Assembly: GCF_015221875.1 (NCBI RefSeq)
Contig: NZ_JACYGY010000001.1
Location: 2,108,001-2,172,000, forward strand
Reading direction: 5' to 3'
Source: Dyadobacter subterraneus
Lineage (GTDB): Bacteria > Bacteroidota > Bacteroidia > Cytophagales > Spirosomataceae
DNA length: 64,000 nucleotides
Position 1 is the stretch's first letter. The number at the start of each line of letters is the position of its first letter. This document shows, one piece after another, positions 18,003 to 27,649 of this stretch. The translations under genes and the position numbers were made by a program. The notes below the pieces were generated by a model, which did not search any database, was not told the DNA's origin, and saw only the letters and a program-made list of their open reading frames with translations.

Positions 18003-18009
18003 TAACAAC

Positions 18010-19071
18010 ATGAAACGAAAATACATCATCTCCATAGTGCTTTTGGGCGTGATCCTTTTGATCGCTTACAAACTGACCGCTAACAAAAGGACCCTCGATA
18101 AAAATAACAAGCCCGAGAGAAAAACGGCAGTGAGAATCCCGGTTAAATATGCCGAAGCCAAGCAGCAGTTGCTCGAGGTCAGTATCGTCAAGACGGGAAA
18201 TCTAGCGCCCTTTAAAGAATCAAAAGTGATCACAACCGCCAGCGGAATTTTGAAGGATGTTCGTTTTGAGCTTGGCGACCAGGTGCGTCAGGGGCAGGTT
18301 TTGGCCATAATCGATCACAGAGCCGCAGAGTTGGACCTTCAAAAAGCAGAAAGCAATCTTGCCAAACTGAAATCAGACGTCCAGACTTACACAGAACTTT
18401 ACCAGGGAAAGGCTGCGACCAAAGAAAAACTTGACCAGCTCCGCCAGGATTATAATGATGCGCTGGTGCAGGTGTATCAATTCAAAAAACAAATCAGTGA
18501 CGCTTCTATCAAGGCGCCAACCAGTGGCACCATTTCAGCAAAAAGCATGGAAGCAGGTGTATTTGCCAATGCGGGTTCAGAGATAGCAACCATCGTAAAT
18601 CTCTCGCGAACCAAAGTGCAGGTTAATCTGACAGAAGCGGAGGTATATCAGGTAAAAGCCGGGCAAACAGTAAAAATCACAACCGACGTATATGCTGGCG
18701 CGGTATTTAACGGTAGGGTGACTTTCATCAGTCCGCAGGCAGATATTACCCATAACTATATGACAGAAATTATCGTTGACAATACAGCCAAAACCCTGCT
18801 TCGGTCAGGCACTTTTGTTTACGCAGATTTCTCTGTGAAATCAAAACAAAATGTAATTGTAATTCCCCGTGAGGCGCTCACCGAGAGCGTGAAAAATGCT
18901 TCGGTGTATGTGATCGGGAAGGATAACCGGGTAGTGCTTACACCAGTACAATCCGGCATGGAAATCGGCGGCCTCATTGAAATTACCAGCGGGTTGAAAG
19001 CGGACGACCGGGTGGTTACATCCGGACAAATCAATCTGAAAAACGGAACAGAAGTCAGTTTATCCAATTAA
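18010..19071 (+). CDS. RND efflux periplasmic adaptor subunit
   Basis: 353 residues with an N-terminal membrane anchor (YIISIVLLGVILLIAYKLTA). The lipoyl/barrel-sandwich half-motifs are GILKDVRFELGDQVRQGQVL and DASIKAPTSGTISAKSMEAG, flanking a short coiled-coil hairpin (about residues 100-150). A beta-barrel domain (VQVNLTEAEVYQVKAGQTVKI) and membrane-proximal domain follow. It links the TolC channel to the inner-membrane RND pump encoded 10 nt downstream. Substrate is not evident. Confidence 0.92.
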   Translation: MKRKYIISIVLLGVILLIAYKLTANKRTLDKNNKPERKTAVRIPVKYAEAKQQLLEVSIVKTGNLAPFKESKVITTASGILKDVRFELGDQVRQGQVLAIIDHRAAELDLQKAESNLAKLKSDVQTYTELYQGKAATKEKLDQLRQDYNDALVQVYQFKKQISDASIKAPTSGTISAKSMEAGVFANAGSEIATIVNLSRTKVQVNLTEAEVYQVKAGQTVKITTDVYAGAVFNGRVTFISPQADITHNYMTEIIVDNTAKTLLRSGTFVYADFSVKSKQNVIVIPREALTESVKNASVYVIGKDNRVVLTPVQSGMEIGGLIEITSGLKADDRVVTSGQINLKNGTEVSLSN

Positions 19072-19081
19072 TCAAAGGCAT

Positions 19082-22000
19082 ATGTCAGTATCTGAAATCG
19101 CCGTCAAACGGCCCTTGTTAATCGTTGTAATCTTTACAGTACTCATACTTTTTGGCGTGCAGAGTTATTTTCTTCTTAACTACAATCTACTGCCCAAAAT
19201 TCAGGTCAATGTAGTCAGTGTCAGTACGATTTACCCAGGGGCGTCTGCCGCCGAGGTAGAGAGCTCGGTCACCAAAAAACTGGAAGATGCCTTTGCTTCA
19301 ATTGAAGGTCTGGACCAGATCAGTTCCACGTCCCAGGAAGGCGTCTCACAAATAACGGTGACGCTGAAAAGTAACGCCGATGTCGATAAGGCTGAACGTG
19401 ATATCCAGCGAAAAGCAGATCAGGCCCAAAATGAGCTGCCGGATGACATTGATAAACCACTTGTCAATAAAGTCAGTCTTGAAGAAACGCCTGTGATCAA
19501 AGCCGGGGTTACTTCAAAACTAGCGCCACGGGAACTGTATGATCTGATCGATCTGCAGGTGCGCCCGCTGCTTCAGAATATTGAGGGAGTAGGCCAGGTA
19601 AATATCATCGGCGGAAACGAGCGTCAGATACAGGTCAATATCGATCAGGCCAAATTAAAGGGTTATAATCTGAGCATCGACCAGATAACCATGGCAGTTG
19701 CCAAGGCGAACCAGTCGTTTCCTGCCGGGCAGATCGAGACAAAAAACCAGCAGTTTTCGATCCGTTATGATGCTAATGTGGCATCCGTTGAGCAGATCCG
19801 GAAACTGATCATAGCCCGGGACCAGCGTGTTGGTGGCGTGATTTACCTTGGAAATGTTGCCGAAGTGGTGGATGGCACCGCCAAAACAATCGCGATCAAC
19901 CACATTAACGGCATTCCTTCCATTGGCATACAGCTTGTCAAGCAGTCGGATGCCAACGCGGTTGATGTGAGCAGGCTTGTGAAAGAAAAATTTATTTCGC
20001 TGGAATCACAGTATAAATCCCAGGCTGTCAAATTTGATGTATCCAGTGATCAAAGCACTTATACGCTCTCATCGGCCCACGCGGTGATGGAAGACCTGGT
20101 GCTCGCGATCATCATTGTGGGCTTTGTGATGCTAGCTTTTCTGCATAGTTTCAGAAGCTCCATGTTTGTTTTGATCGCACTTCCATGCTCAATCATCCCT
20201 ACGTTTATTGCCATGTATTTTCTGGGCTTTTCGCTGAATCTGATGACTTTGATGGCAATGTCGCTGGTCGTTGGAATTTTGGTGGATGATTCTATTGTGG
20301 TTTTAGAAAATATTTACCGGCATCTGGAGATGGGTAAAGACCGCGCAGCTGCAGCGCTCGAAGGTCGGAGTGAAATCGGTTTTACTGCCCTGGCCATTAC
20401 CCTTGTCGATGTGGTAGTATTTCTTCCACTGGCCCTTTCGGGCGGCATCATTGGCTCGATCCTTCAGGAGTTTTCGCTTGTCGTGGTTATCTCTACGCTG
20501 ATGAGTCTTTTTGTTTCCTTCACCGTGACGCCGCTTCTTGCAAGCCGTTTTGGAAAAATTGAAGAGATGAATTCCACAACCTGGTGGGGAAGGATCAATC
20601 TTGGCTTCGAAAGTTTTATCGATCAGCTCAAAGCAGACTATGGATATCTTCTTGAAAAAGCGCTGAGAAAAAAACGCTATATTTTATCTGCTGTGCTGAT
20701 TCTTATCGTTGGATCGCTCATGCTTGTTGCCAAAGGGTTCATCGGTGCAACCTTTATTCCTGCGGCCGACCAGGGTGAAGTAATTATGAAAGTTGAACTT
20801 GACCCGTCTGCTACCATTTATCAGACAAACATGGTCATTCAGCACGTTGAAAAAATGATTATGAAAGAGCCGGAAGTACTCAATGTTTTTTCCAGTATTG
20901 GGTTTGTGACAGGAAGTGTTTCAGGTGCTGCCAATAATAGCAATTTGGCGGAGCTCACCGTAAGTTTGGTTGATAAAAAGGAAAGAGATTTTAATCCTGA
21001 TGCATTTGGATTAAAAATGCAGAAACAAATCAGTGCGGCTATCGCTGGCATCAAGGTTTCTGTTACACCCATGAGCATATCGGGCAACAGTTCAGCGCCG
21101 ATCCAAGTGGCCATCAAAGGAATTAACCTGGCTAATGTCAGAAAAGTCGCCACACAATTTAAGGATACTATCACAAGCATTCCGGGAACCCAGTTTGTTG
21201 CACTTTCGGTGAAAGATCAAAAGCAGGAGGTGGACGTAAAGCTTAACCGTGAGAAAATGACACTGCTGGGACTTGATGCCAGCCAGGTTGGTGCAGCACT
21301 TCAAAATGCTTTCAGCGGTAACGATAAAAGTAAGTTCAAACAGTCTGGTAATGAGTATGATATCAAAATTGGGCTGGATTCGTACAATCGCTCGCAGATC
21401 GCCAATGTCAAAAATCTATCATTTACCAACGGTGACGGGCAAAGTTTTGTGCTCAGCCAGTTTGCAACAGTTGGCGATGCGCTGGGAGAGAGCGTCTTAC
21501 AACGTAATAACCGTTTAAATGCAATCACAGTAAATGCCAATGTGGTGGGCCGGCCTGTTGGTTCTGTTTCCGAAGAGATCGCATTAAAAACAAAGGGAAT
21601 CAAACTTCCTGATGGTGTAACGATTGAATTTCTTGGCGATACCAAAAACCAGGGAGACGCTTTCGGAAGCCTGGGACTTGCCCTGATCACCGCTGTTCTT
21701 TTAGTGTACCTGATTATGGTGGCACTTTATGAAAGCATGGTTTATCCCTTTGTGGTGCTTTTCTCTATACCGGTTGCTTTAATCGGCGCCTTTCTGGCAC
21801 TTGCTCTGGCCATGGAGACGCTGAATGTTTTTTCGATCATCGGGGTGATTATGCTGCTGGGTTTGGTATCAAAAAATGCGATTTTGATCGTAGATTTCAC
21901 CAATGAGCTCAAAAGCCAAGGGTATAGCGCCCACGATGCGCTTATAGAAGCCGGCAAAGAAAGACTCCGTCCGATCTTAATGACGACGCTTGCCATGATA

Positions 22001-22210
22001 CTGGGGATGCTTCCGATCGCCCTGGCCAGTGGCGCTGGATCGGAAATTAAAAATGGAATGGCCTGGGTTATCATTGGCGGCCTGACCAGCTCCATGCTTC
22101 TGACCCTTTTTGTGGTGCCGTCCATGTATTTGATCATTGACAAGCTCATTATAAAATTTGGTAAGAAAACACCGCCTGAAAGTCAAGCACTTGTAATGTA
22201 CAATGCTTAA
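19082..22210 (+). CDS. RND efflux transporter permease (AcrB/HAE1 type)
   Basis: 1042 residues, a full-length RND pump with 12 membrane helices and two large periplasmic loops. Signature segments: N-terminal SVSEIAVKRPLLIVVIFTVL, YPGASAAEVESSVTKKLEDA in the porter domain, the proton-relay helix VGILVDDSIVVLENIYRH (paired Asp), and LLGLVSKNAILIVDFTNEL in the second half. Works by proton-driven export of amphiphiles through the adaptor and TolC encoded upstream. A LytS/LytTR pair follows after 243 nt and is a plausible regulator. Confidence 0.95.
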   Translation: MSVSEIAVKRPLLIVVIFTVLILFGVQSYFLLNYNLLPKIQVNVVSVSTIYPGASAAEVESSVTKKLEDAFASIEGLDQISSTSQEGVSQITVTLKSNADVDKAERDIQRKADQAQNELPDDIDKPLVNKVSLEETPVIKAGVTSKLAPRELYDLIDLQVRPLLQNIEGVGQVNIIGGNERQIQVNIDQAKLKGYNLSIDQITMAVAKANQSFPAGQIETKNQQFSIRYDANVASVEQIRKLIIARDQRVGGVIYLGNVAEVVDGTAKTIAINHINGIPSIGIQLVKQSDANAVDVSRLVKEKFISLESQYKSQAVKFDVSSDQSTYTLSSAHAVMEDLVLAIIIVGFVMLAFLHSFRSSMFVLIALPCSIIPTFIAMYFLGFSLNLMTLMAMSLVVGILVDDSIVVLENIYRHLEMGKDRAAAALEGRSEIGFTALAITLVDVVVFLPLALSGGIIGSILQEFSLVVVISTLMSLFVSFTVTPLLASRFGKIEEMNSTTWWGRINLGFESFIDQLKADYGYLLEKALRKKRYILSAVLILIVGSLMLVAKGFIGATFIPAADQGEVIMKVELDPSATIYQTNMVIQHVEKMIMKEPEVLNVFSSIGFVTGSVSGAANNSNLAELTVSLVDKKERDFNPDAFGLKMQKQISAAIAGIKVSVTPMSISGNSSAPIQVAIKGINLANVRKVATQFKDTITSIPGTQFVALSVKDQKQEVDVKLNREKMTLLGLDASQVGAALQNAFSGNDKSKFKQSGNEYDIKIGLDSYNRSQIANVKNLSFTNGDGQSFVLSQFATVGDALGESVLQRNNRLNAITVNANVVGRPVGSVSEEIALKTKGIKLPDGVTIEFLGDTKNQGDAFGSLGLALITAVLLVYLIMVALYESMVYPFVVLFSIPVALIGAFLALALAMETLNVFSIIGVIMLLGLVSKNAILIVDFTNELKSQGYSAHDALIEAGKERLRPILMTTLAMILGMLPIALASGAGSEIKNGMAWVIIGGLTSSMLLTLFVVPSMYLIIDKLIIKFGKKTPPESQALVMYNA

Positions 22211-22217
22211 ATGTTTC

Positions 22218-22251
22218 CACCTGTAACACTTCGGTCGTAGTGTTACAGGTG
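22218..22251 (+). terminator. Perfect 13-bp hairpin after the RND operon
   Basis: Arms CACCTGTAACACT and AGTGTTACAGGTG around an 8-nt loop, 7 nt past the RND stop codon. No U tract follows, so it may act as a transcript-stabilising or Rho-assisted end. Confidence 0.65.
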
Positions 22252-22453
22252 AACTCCGAAGCTGTGGGGAACTTCAAAAAATTTTGATATAAAAATCAGT
22301 CTGTCCACTAACCGTACTTCACAAACGTTTTAGGTTTTAGAGAATATATCCATTTTATTTACTTTCTGGAAATACGATGATATCCAAGCTAATTTGGGGT
22401 ATCCCAGAGCCCGTACAGCGAGTGATCCCGTTTAAAATTATTCAAATGATAGG

Positions 22454-23500
22454 ATGAATATAAAAATACCGATAAAAAGTCTGAGCCGTTTGAGTTGGAT
22501 GGTTGCTTTGCTGATGAGCGGGATTGTTTTTCTGATCCAGCTGCATGATAAAAGGGGGGATCAGATTATGCTCTATACGGGGATGACCGCTTTTACAGTT
22601 ACATCCATTGCTTATTTCAATATTTATCTATTGGTAGTTCTGGTCAAAAAATATGAACTGAATTCTTACCGGTTTAAGCTCTACCGCTACCTTTTTTCCT
22701 TTTTGGGAAGTGCTTTTGTATACCTGGTCATCTGGCCGGTTGTCATTTATAAATTTACACACGGAATTTGGGTATATTACGACTCGCTGCTGGTTGTTAC
22801 ATTCATTTCAGGAAGTTTGCTTTTGAATGCGCTGCTGCTTATGCTTCATAATACGGTACTTTTATATACTGTAAAGGTGCATGCTGACATGGAATTTTCA
22901 AGGTTGCAGGCCAGCCATGCAGAAGCGGCCAATCTGCTTTTAAAACAGCAGATTCATCCCCATTTTCTTTTTAATGCACTCAATACGGTTAAAGCACTCT
23001 ATCATACGGACCTGGAATCCGGTGATACTTATCTGGTACATCTGGCCCGGTTTCTTCGGGCCTCAGTTTATACCCACACAGCCAAGGTTGCAAGGCTTGA
23101 CCAGGAGCTGGTGATTTTGGATGATTACCTGCAGATGCAAAAGATAAGGTTTGGCGCTGGGTTACAATGCAAGATCAATTTGCCGGAGCAAAGTCTTACC
23201 AACTTTTATCTGCCATCTTTTTCACTTCAGCCTTTGCTGGAAAACGCCATCAAACACAATGAGCTTACTGAGCAGTGTCCGCTTTTTGTAACCATCGCCC
23301 AGCACAACGACCGGATTGTCATCGCAAATAACCTGCAGCGAAAATCCATTAAAACAGATTCTACCAACAGCGGACTTGCAAACCTTGCCGAACGTTACCG
23401 ACTTTTGTCGGGCGATCAGGTTGATATTGAAGAAAAAGAAAACCAATTTTCAGTGAGTATAAAATTATTATCTGATGAACATAGTAATCATAGAAGATGA
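22454..23500 (+). CDS. LytS-type sensor histidine kinase
   Basis: 348 residues. Four membrane segments in the first 140 residues, then the His_kinase domain with LLKQQIHPHFLFNALNTVKA (phospho-acceptor His170), N-box LLENAIKHNEL and a short ATP lid ending SGLANLAERYRLL. It overlaps the response regulator gene by 26 nt, so translation is coupled. It is a close paralogue of the kinase at 27650 (same length, same LLKQQIHPHFLFNALNTVK block), showing a local duplication of the two-gene unit on either side of about 3.5 kb of envelope genes. Confidence 0.92.
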   Translation: MNIKIPIKSLSRLSWMVALLMSGIVFLIQLHDKRGDQIMLYTGMTAFTVTSIAYFNIYLLVVLVKKYELNSYRFKLYRYLFSFLGSAFVYLVIWPVVIYKFTHGIWVYYDSLLVVTFISGSLLLNALLLMLHNTVLLYTVKVHADMEFSRLQASHAEAANLLLKQQIHPHFLFNALNTVKALYHTDLESGDTYLVHLARFLRASVYTHTAKVARLDQELVILDDYLQMQKIRFGAGLQCKINLPEQSLTNFYLPSFSLQPLLENAIKHNELTEQCPLFVTIAQHNDRIVIANNLQRKSIKTDSTNSGLANLAERYRLLSGDQVDIEEKENQFSVSIKLLSDEHSNHRR

Positions 23501-24242
23501 GAGACTGGTCGCAGATGACCTTGAAAAAAATATCAGAAAACTGATGGGGCCTGCCGCTGTCATTACCCAGATTCACAGCGTCAGTGATGGGATAGCCCAC
23601 TTTAATTCATCGCTGCCACCGGATCTGATCATCAGTGATATCCAGCTGGGAGACGGGCTTAGTTTTGAGATTTTAGCGGCTTTAAGTAAACCGGTTCCCA
23701 CGATATTTTGCACGGCTTATGACGAGTATGCGCTGGAAGCATTCAAGGTCAACGGGATCGATTACATTCTCAAGCCCTTTACCGGTGCAATGCTTCAGCA
23801 GGCATTAAATAAGTATAGTCAATTGAAGCAGGTTTTTTTGACCGATCAAAGTCAGCAGTATCATCAGATGATGCAGATGCTTACCGACAGGCCTTCTGCC
23901 AAAGCGGCGTCGGTCATTGTTTACCACCAGGATAAGATCATTCCGGTCAGCATGGAGCAGATTGCCTTGTTTTTTTTGGAGGGAGAAGTTACCAAATTAG
24001 TCACACACGATGGGAAAACATATTATCCCAATAAGCCGCTCGATGAACTTGAACGTATCGCCGGTAGTTATTTTTTCAGGGCTAACCGGCAGTTTTTGAT
24101 TTCAAGAAGTGCCGTTGTGGACGCATCCAGCTTTTTTTCCAGAAAACTGCTCTTGAATCTGACGTTGCCATTGAAAGACAAAGTAATCGTCAGTAAGGCG
24201 AAAGCACCCCAATTTTTGGAATGGTTGTCAAAAACGGGATAA
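23475..24242 (+). CDS. LytTR family response regulator
   Basis: 255 residues. Receiver domain: acidic pocket IIEDER, phospho-acceptor Asp55 in DLIISDIQLGDG, Lys in DYILKPFTG near 102. The LytTR DNA-binding domain fills residues 140-250 (VIVYHQDKIIPVSMEQIALF, then YFFRANRQFLISRSAV). Start overlaps the kinase stop. Upstream neighbours suggest control of the RND operon. Its receiver is closely related to the truncated regulator at 28672, which has no output domain. Confidence 0.92.
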   Translation: MNIVIIEDERLVADDLEKNIRKLMGPAAVITQIHSVSDGIAHFNSSLPPDLIISDIQLGDGLSFEILAALSKPVPTIFCTAYDEYALEAFKVNGIDYILKPFTGAMLQQALNKYSQLKQVFLTDQSQQYHQMMQMLTDRPSAKAASVIVYHQDKIIPVSMEQIALFFLEGEVTKLVTHDGKTYYPNKPLDELERIAGSYFFRANRQFLISRSAVVDASSFFSRKLLLNLTLPLKDKVIVSKAKAPQFLEWLSKTG

Positions 24243-24309
24243 ATTTAAAGTGCATGATTTACATTTGTCAAGGGTACTACCAGGCACGCTTGTTAGAGCG
24301 GATTGTCAT

Positions 24310-24699
24310 TCAACTATCTTGTTGAAAGTCTAAAATGATTTCCCAGTGTTCTGCAATTTGGGAATTGATGACGCGGAACGTTCTTAACAGATCAAAAGTC
24401 TCAAGCTTGTGCGCTTTTTCTGATCCGTCCGCCAGGCTTGTTTGCATCGTTATCCGGGCGATGACCAGCTCACCAACACAGGTAATTTCTTTAATTATCG
24501 AATAATGATTCATGTATTTTTCCAGATGCGTCATGTAAAGAACAAGCCCCTCTACGTTTTTTACACACGTATAGGGCTGTGAATGGTCTACAAAATTATC
24601 TGTGATCAGGTTTGAGAGATTTTCAAACGATCGTTGGTTCCATACTTGGTCTATAAAGTCTGTAACACAGGCCTTATTAAGATCCGTTTCTTTTTTCAT
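24310..24699 (-). CDS. SnoaL-like ester cyclase / NTF2-fold protein
   Basis: 129 residues from the ATG at 24699 (MKKETDLNKACVTDFIDQVW); a longer frame reaches 24756. The cone-shaped alpha+beta barrel signature is FIDQVWNQRSFENLSNLITDNFVDHS followed by a strand-helix pattern and ending RVINSQIAEHWEIILDF, as in the SnoaL_polyketide cyclase family. Enzymatic role in this organism is unknown; many members are catalytically silent. Single gene, convergent with the LytTR regulator. Confidence 0.75.
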   Translation of the reverse strand: MKKETDLNKACVTDFIDQVWNQRSFENLSNLITDNFVDHSQPYTCVKNVEGLVLYMTHLEKYMNHYSIIKEITCVGELVIARITMQTSLADGSEKAHKLETFDLLRTFRVINSQIAEHWEIILDFQQDS

Positions 24700-24862
24700 A
24701 CCTAATTCTTTTTCATGGGCAGGCTCCCTTGACATTCTTTTGATATTTGATCCCAAAGCCTGGGTTTACAACAAATTTGAAACTTGTAGACCTCATTCCA
24801 AAGCAAAAGGACCGTGAAGCGGGCAAAATCATCTAGGAGCCGGAATTTTAGCCAGCAAAACA

Positions 24863-25861
24863 TCACCAGCTTATGCGAAGGGAAATGTTTCCCGTATTAT
24901 GACTGTACATTCCCCTGCTGTAAGCGGTCGTTGGTTTTTGTGTGTAAGAAAGGCTGGTTTTCCCTATAACAAAAACAAAGCCATATTGAAGTTCGGCAGT
25001 AAAATGGTTCCCAGGTGCAGTGAAAGGGGGATGGTCTTTCCAAAGCGTTCCTGGTGAGCGCCCGATTTGGCCATGCATCAGCGCATTGGATGCGACCAGG
25101 CTGATTATGGGTTTGGTAAAAAGATAAAACTGCAGCTTCCTACCTGTTGCATAACCGCCGCTGTACTGGCTGAAAAACCCATTAAAGTAGCGAGCCATCT
25201 TTCCTAGCCTGATTAGCGGATAAACGCTTACTGAATTGGTAACAGTGCCGGCCGATAGGCTGGCCCCTGCGATAATTTCTGCCAGGGTGTTTATATTGGC
25301 CAGCTGCTTTTCTGCCGTAAAGCTGAGATTTAATAAAAGTTTAGTATCTAACTGGTTTTGCCAACCTTTTGGTTTCTGATCACCGGTAAGGCGATGTATC
25401 AGGATTTGGGACTGCTCAGCAAGTGCTGCGGGGCCACGTATGCCGGCCAGCATCTGGGTTCGAAAATTATATCTTTTTGTTTTATTGTAAGAAATCATTG
25501 AATGTGTCAGCAGTAGCATTCCACTATAAGGGTAGTCTCCAGCCTGATAATTAGGATTGGACAGATCCATGGGTGTAAACATCATTTGCATTAAGGCCCA
25601 TCCGTAGGTATCTATACTGTTGATTCCTGCCTTTGGCAGCCAGTCATCCAAATGCAAGAGGAAAGGCTTTTTCGTCTCATAAAAGAACTCCACTCTCAGG
25701 CCATTGGTGTATGCCCTGTCTGTACCTTTTCCGGCAAGATTCAGATAGTCGTTGTCCTCATAGATACTCAGTAGTCGGGTAGGGGTTGTTGGCTGGGCGC
25801 TAATCTGGTTCGTGTAAACAAAGAGCAATGAGAATGCAATGTAAAAAGCTATTTTATTCAT
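24863..25861 (-). CDS. Lipid A deacylase LpxR family protein (DUF2219)
   Basis: 332 residues with a signal peptide (FYIAFSLLFVYTNQISAQ). The N-terminal YEDNDYLNLAGKGTDRAYTNGLRVEFF carries the conserved Asn-Asp and TDRxYTNG motifs of LpxR, followed by alternating barrel strands (YPYSGMLLLTHSMISYN). LpxR is an outer-membrane barrel that removes the 3'-acyloxyacyl group of lipid A; here that would remodel the outer membrane. It is divergently oriented to the DUF2141 gene with palindromes in between. Confidence 0.87.
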   Translation of the reverse strand: MNKIAFYIAFSLLFVYTNQISAQPTTPTRLLSIYEDNDYLNLAGKGTDRAYTNGLRVEFFYETKKPFLLHLDDWLPKAGINSIDTYGWALMQMMFTPMDLSNPNYQAGDYPYSGMLLLTHSMISYNKTKRYNFRTQMLAGIRGPAALAEQSQILIHRLTGDQKPKGWQNQLDTKLLLNLSFTAEKQLANINTLAEIIAGASLSAGTVTNSVSVYPLIRLGKMARYFNGFFSQYSGGYATGRKLQFYLFTKPIISLVASNALMHGQIGRSPGTLWKDHPPFTAPGNHFTAELQYGFVFVIGKTSLSYTQKPTTAYSRGMYSHNTGNISLRISW

Positions 25862-26237
25862 GGCGGCTTACAGTCGGTGTACGACTGTTATTTTGTTTTG
25901 GCATTATGCCTAGTCCAGCATCCTTTTGGGCGGCGGATTGCTTTTTTAATTGATCAGAATATTATCCGATCAAATATCAACCCTTTCGGCTTGTCGCTTT
26001 AAATTTTTGTGGATGAACCGGACATTTCGGTTTGTGAATTTTCGATGCGATTTTCTCGGAATCAAATCAGCACATTTAGCTAAGATTATCATTGACTTTT
26101 CGGGGCAAAATTCAGATAATCTATGGTCATTTCCGGCTCAAAAATGCCCGTTTGGGAGCCTTTTTAAGAAAACCATTAAAACTGGCCACATACCTTCGTT
26201 TGGTAAATATCAATTCAACTTCTAAAAAATGTATCGT
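25862..26237. promoter_or_regulatory. Divergent promoter region with two dyads
   Basis: About 375 bp between the LpxR-like and DUF2141 genes. One dyad, ACAGTCG-gtgta-CGACTGT, at 25870-25888 ends 8 nt before the LpxR start (in its leader). A second, TTGATC...GATCAA, is at 25950-25973. TACCTTCG at 26191-26198 is a one-mismatch -7 box for the DUF2141 gene, 39 nt before its start. Which regulators bind is unknown. Confidence 0.45.
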
Positions 26238-26684
26238 ATGAAAAAGAGAAATGTTTTTTTTATCAACCTGTTTATGGCCTTTTGTTTCATGTTAAACGGC
26301 GCTAATGCTCAAACGCAAAACACGCAGGTGACAATTTCCGATATCCGCTCGGAAAAAGGGCAGATCGTGCTGAATGTTTTTAAAGATGAACAGAGCTATC
26401 AGAAAGAGCAGCCGTATAAACAAATTAAAGTAGACAAAAAAGGGCTCGACAAAGGAAAGTTGGTGATCCACTGCACGCTGGAAGCCGGAACCTACGGCGT
26501 AACACTGTTAGATGATGAGAACGGAAATGGCATAATGGATAAAAATATGGTCCGTATGCCCAGAGAAGGTTTTGGGTTTTCAAATTTCTTTATGGAAAAG
26601 CTAAAAAAACCATCTTTTGATGACTTCAAAATGCAGCTAAAAAATCAGGACAATCAGTTCGCTATCCGGGTAAAATACATGTAG
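26238..26684 (+). CDS. DUF2141 domain secreted protein
   Basis: 148 residues from the ATG at 26238, with a signal peptide (FFINLFMAFCFMLNGANAQ). The domain shows the family pattern: VTISDIRSEKGQIVLNVFKDE, GTYGVTLLDDENGNGIMDKN and GFGFSNFF. The DENGNG turn resembles a calcium-binding loop. Common in Bacteroidota as a periplasmic or surface protein of unknown role. Followed by a DUF4397 lipoprotein 102 nt downstream. Confidence 0.88.
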   Translation: MKKRNVFFINLFMAFCFMLNGANAQTQNTQVTISDIRSEKGQIVLNVFKDEQSYQKEQPYKQIKVDKKGLDKGKLVIHCTLEAGTYGVTLLDDENGNGIMDKNMVRMPREGFGFSNFFMEKLKKPSFDDFKMQLKNQDNQFAIRVKYM

Positions 26685-26786
26685 TTCAAAGTAATAAATT
26701 TCTTACCCGGCAGTCTCACTGCATCTTGTGTCTTAGTCAGTACACATCAATAAACCAATCAATTGATCACCCCAATCATTTATTTT

Positions 26787-27473
26787 ATGAAAACTAAATC
26801 ACTTTTTCGCGGACTTTTTGGCCTAGCCGGTCTTTCCCTATTATCTGTATTACTGTGGTCTTGTGACGAAAACGATGTCGACGCCTCGGGTATGGCCAAA
26901 ATTAAAGTTGTGAATGCATCACCTAACTCGGCTGCCCAGCGCTTTTTTTTGGTCGACAATGCGCTGGTAAACCAAGGTCTTAATTTTACCGAAGCTTCGG
27001 ACTACATAAGTACCAATTCGGGTAAGAACCTGGTGGCTGAGTTTAAAAATGTGTCGTCTTCGGCTTTGACTGCTACCGGCTGGGCTTATCTATCGGATGG
27101 GGACAGTTACACAATTTATCTGGCCGGTGAAGGTAGCGATGAACGTGTCAAACAATATGAGGATGATCTTTCTTCTCCCGCAAGTGGAATGGCCAGAATT
27201 AAATTCATCCATTTCAGCAACGAGGCGCCATCGCTGCTGACGGTTAAGAACTCGTCAGATGATGATCTGATTAATACACTGACACGCGATATTGAAAGTA
27301 AATACCTGAATGTGACGCCTGGGACCTTTTCCTTCAAAGTATATGACTTTGTCAAAAAAGGTAAGATCGGGGACTATCAGATTCCGGATCTGAAAGCTGG
27401 TAAAATTTACACAATCTACTTTACAGGCTCAAATTCTTCAGATATTGAAGTGCACCAGGTTATCCACAACTAG
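26787..27473 (+). CDS. DUF4397 domain lipoprotein
   Basis: 228 residues from the ATG at 26787; the earlier TTG frame does not add a signal. The N-terminus is a lipoprotein signal with lipobox LLWSC, so it should be anchored in the outer membrane. Two DUF4397 repeats are visible: KIKVVNASPNSAAQRFFLVD and RIKFIHFSNEAPSLLTVKNS, each leading to a turn with YTIYFTG or YTIYLAGEG. These immunoglobulin-like repeats are typical of surface-exposed Bacteroidota lipoproteins. A terminator follows. Confidence 0.88.
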   Translation: MKTKSLFRGLFGLAGLSLLSVLLWSCDENDVDASGMAKIKVVNASPNSAAQRFFLVDNALVNQGLNFTEASDYISTNSGKNLVAEFKNVSSSALTATGWAYLSDGDSYTIYLAGEGSDERVKQYEDDLSSPASGMARIKFIHFSNEAPSLLTVKNSSDDDLINTLTRDIESKYLNVTPGTFSFKVYDFVKKGKIGDYQIPDLKAGKIYTIYFTGSNSSDIEVHQVIHN

Positions 27474-27479
27474 GAAATG

Positions 27480-27525
27480 AAGGGAGAACATGCCGCGTAT
27501 ATTTGTTGCTTTTTCTCCCTTTTTC
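27480..27525 (+). terminator. Intrinsic terminator after the DUF4397 gene
   Basis: Arms AAGGGAGAA and TTCTCCCTT (9 bp, perfect) with a 24-nt loop, followed by a T-rich run (TTTTC). Seven nucleotides past the stop codon. Confidence 0.7.
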
Positions 27526-27649
27526 TTCGGCTTTTAGATACTATGAAGACATTTTTTAGTTGGTAAAAACTATTTAATATTCTCAATAAGCGGGATCTTG
27601 TTTTCGAAAGGCAATCAGGAGCTCATCAGAAAAATATAGTCAAAATACT

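Noticed and set aside
24264-24272. A further TTTGTCAAG copy
   Set aside because: No hairpin follows; one chance copy of a 9-mer is expected in a window of this size.
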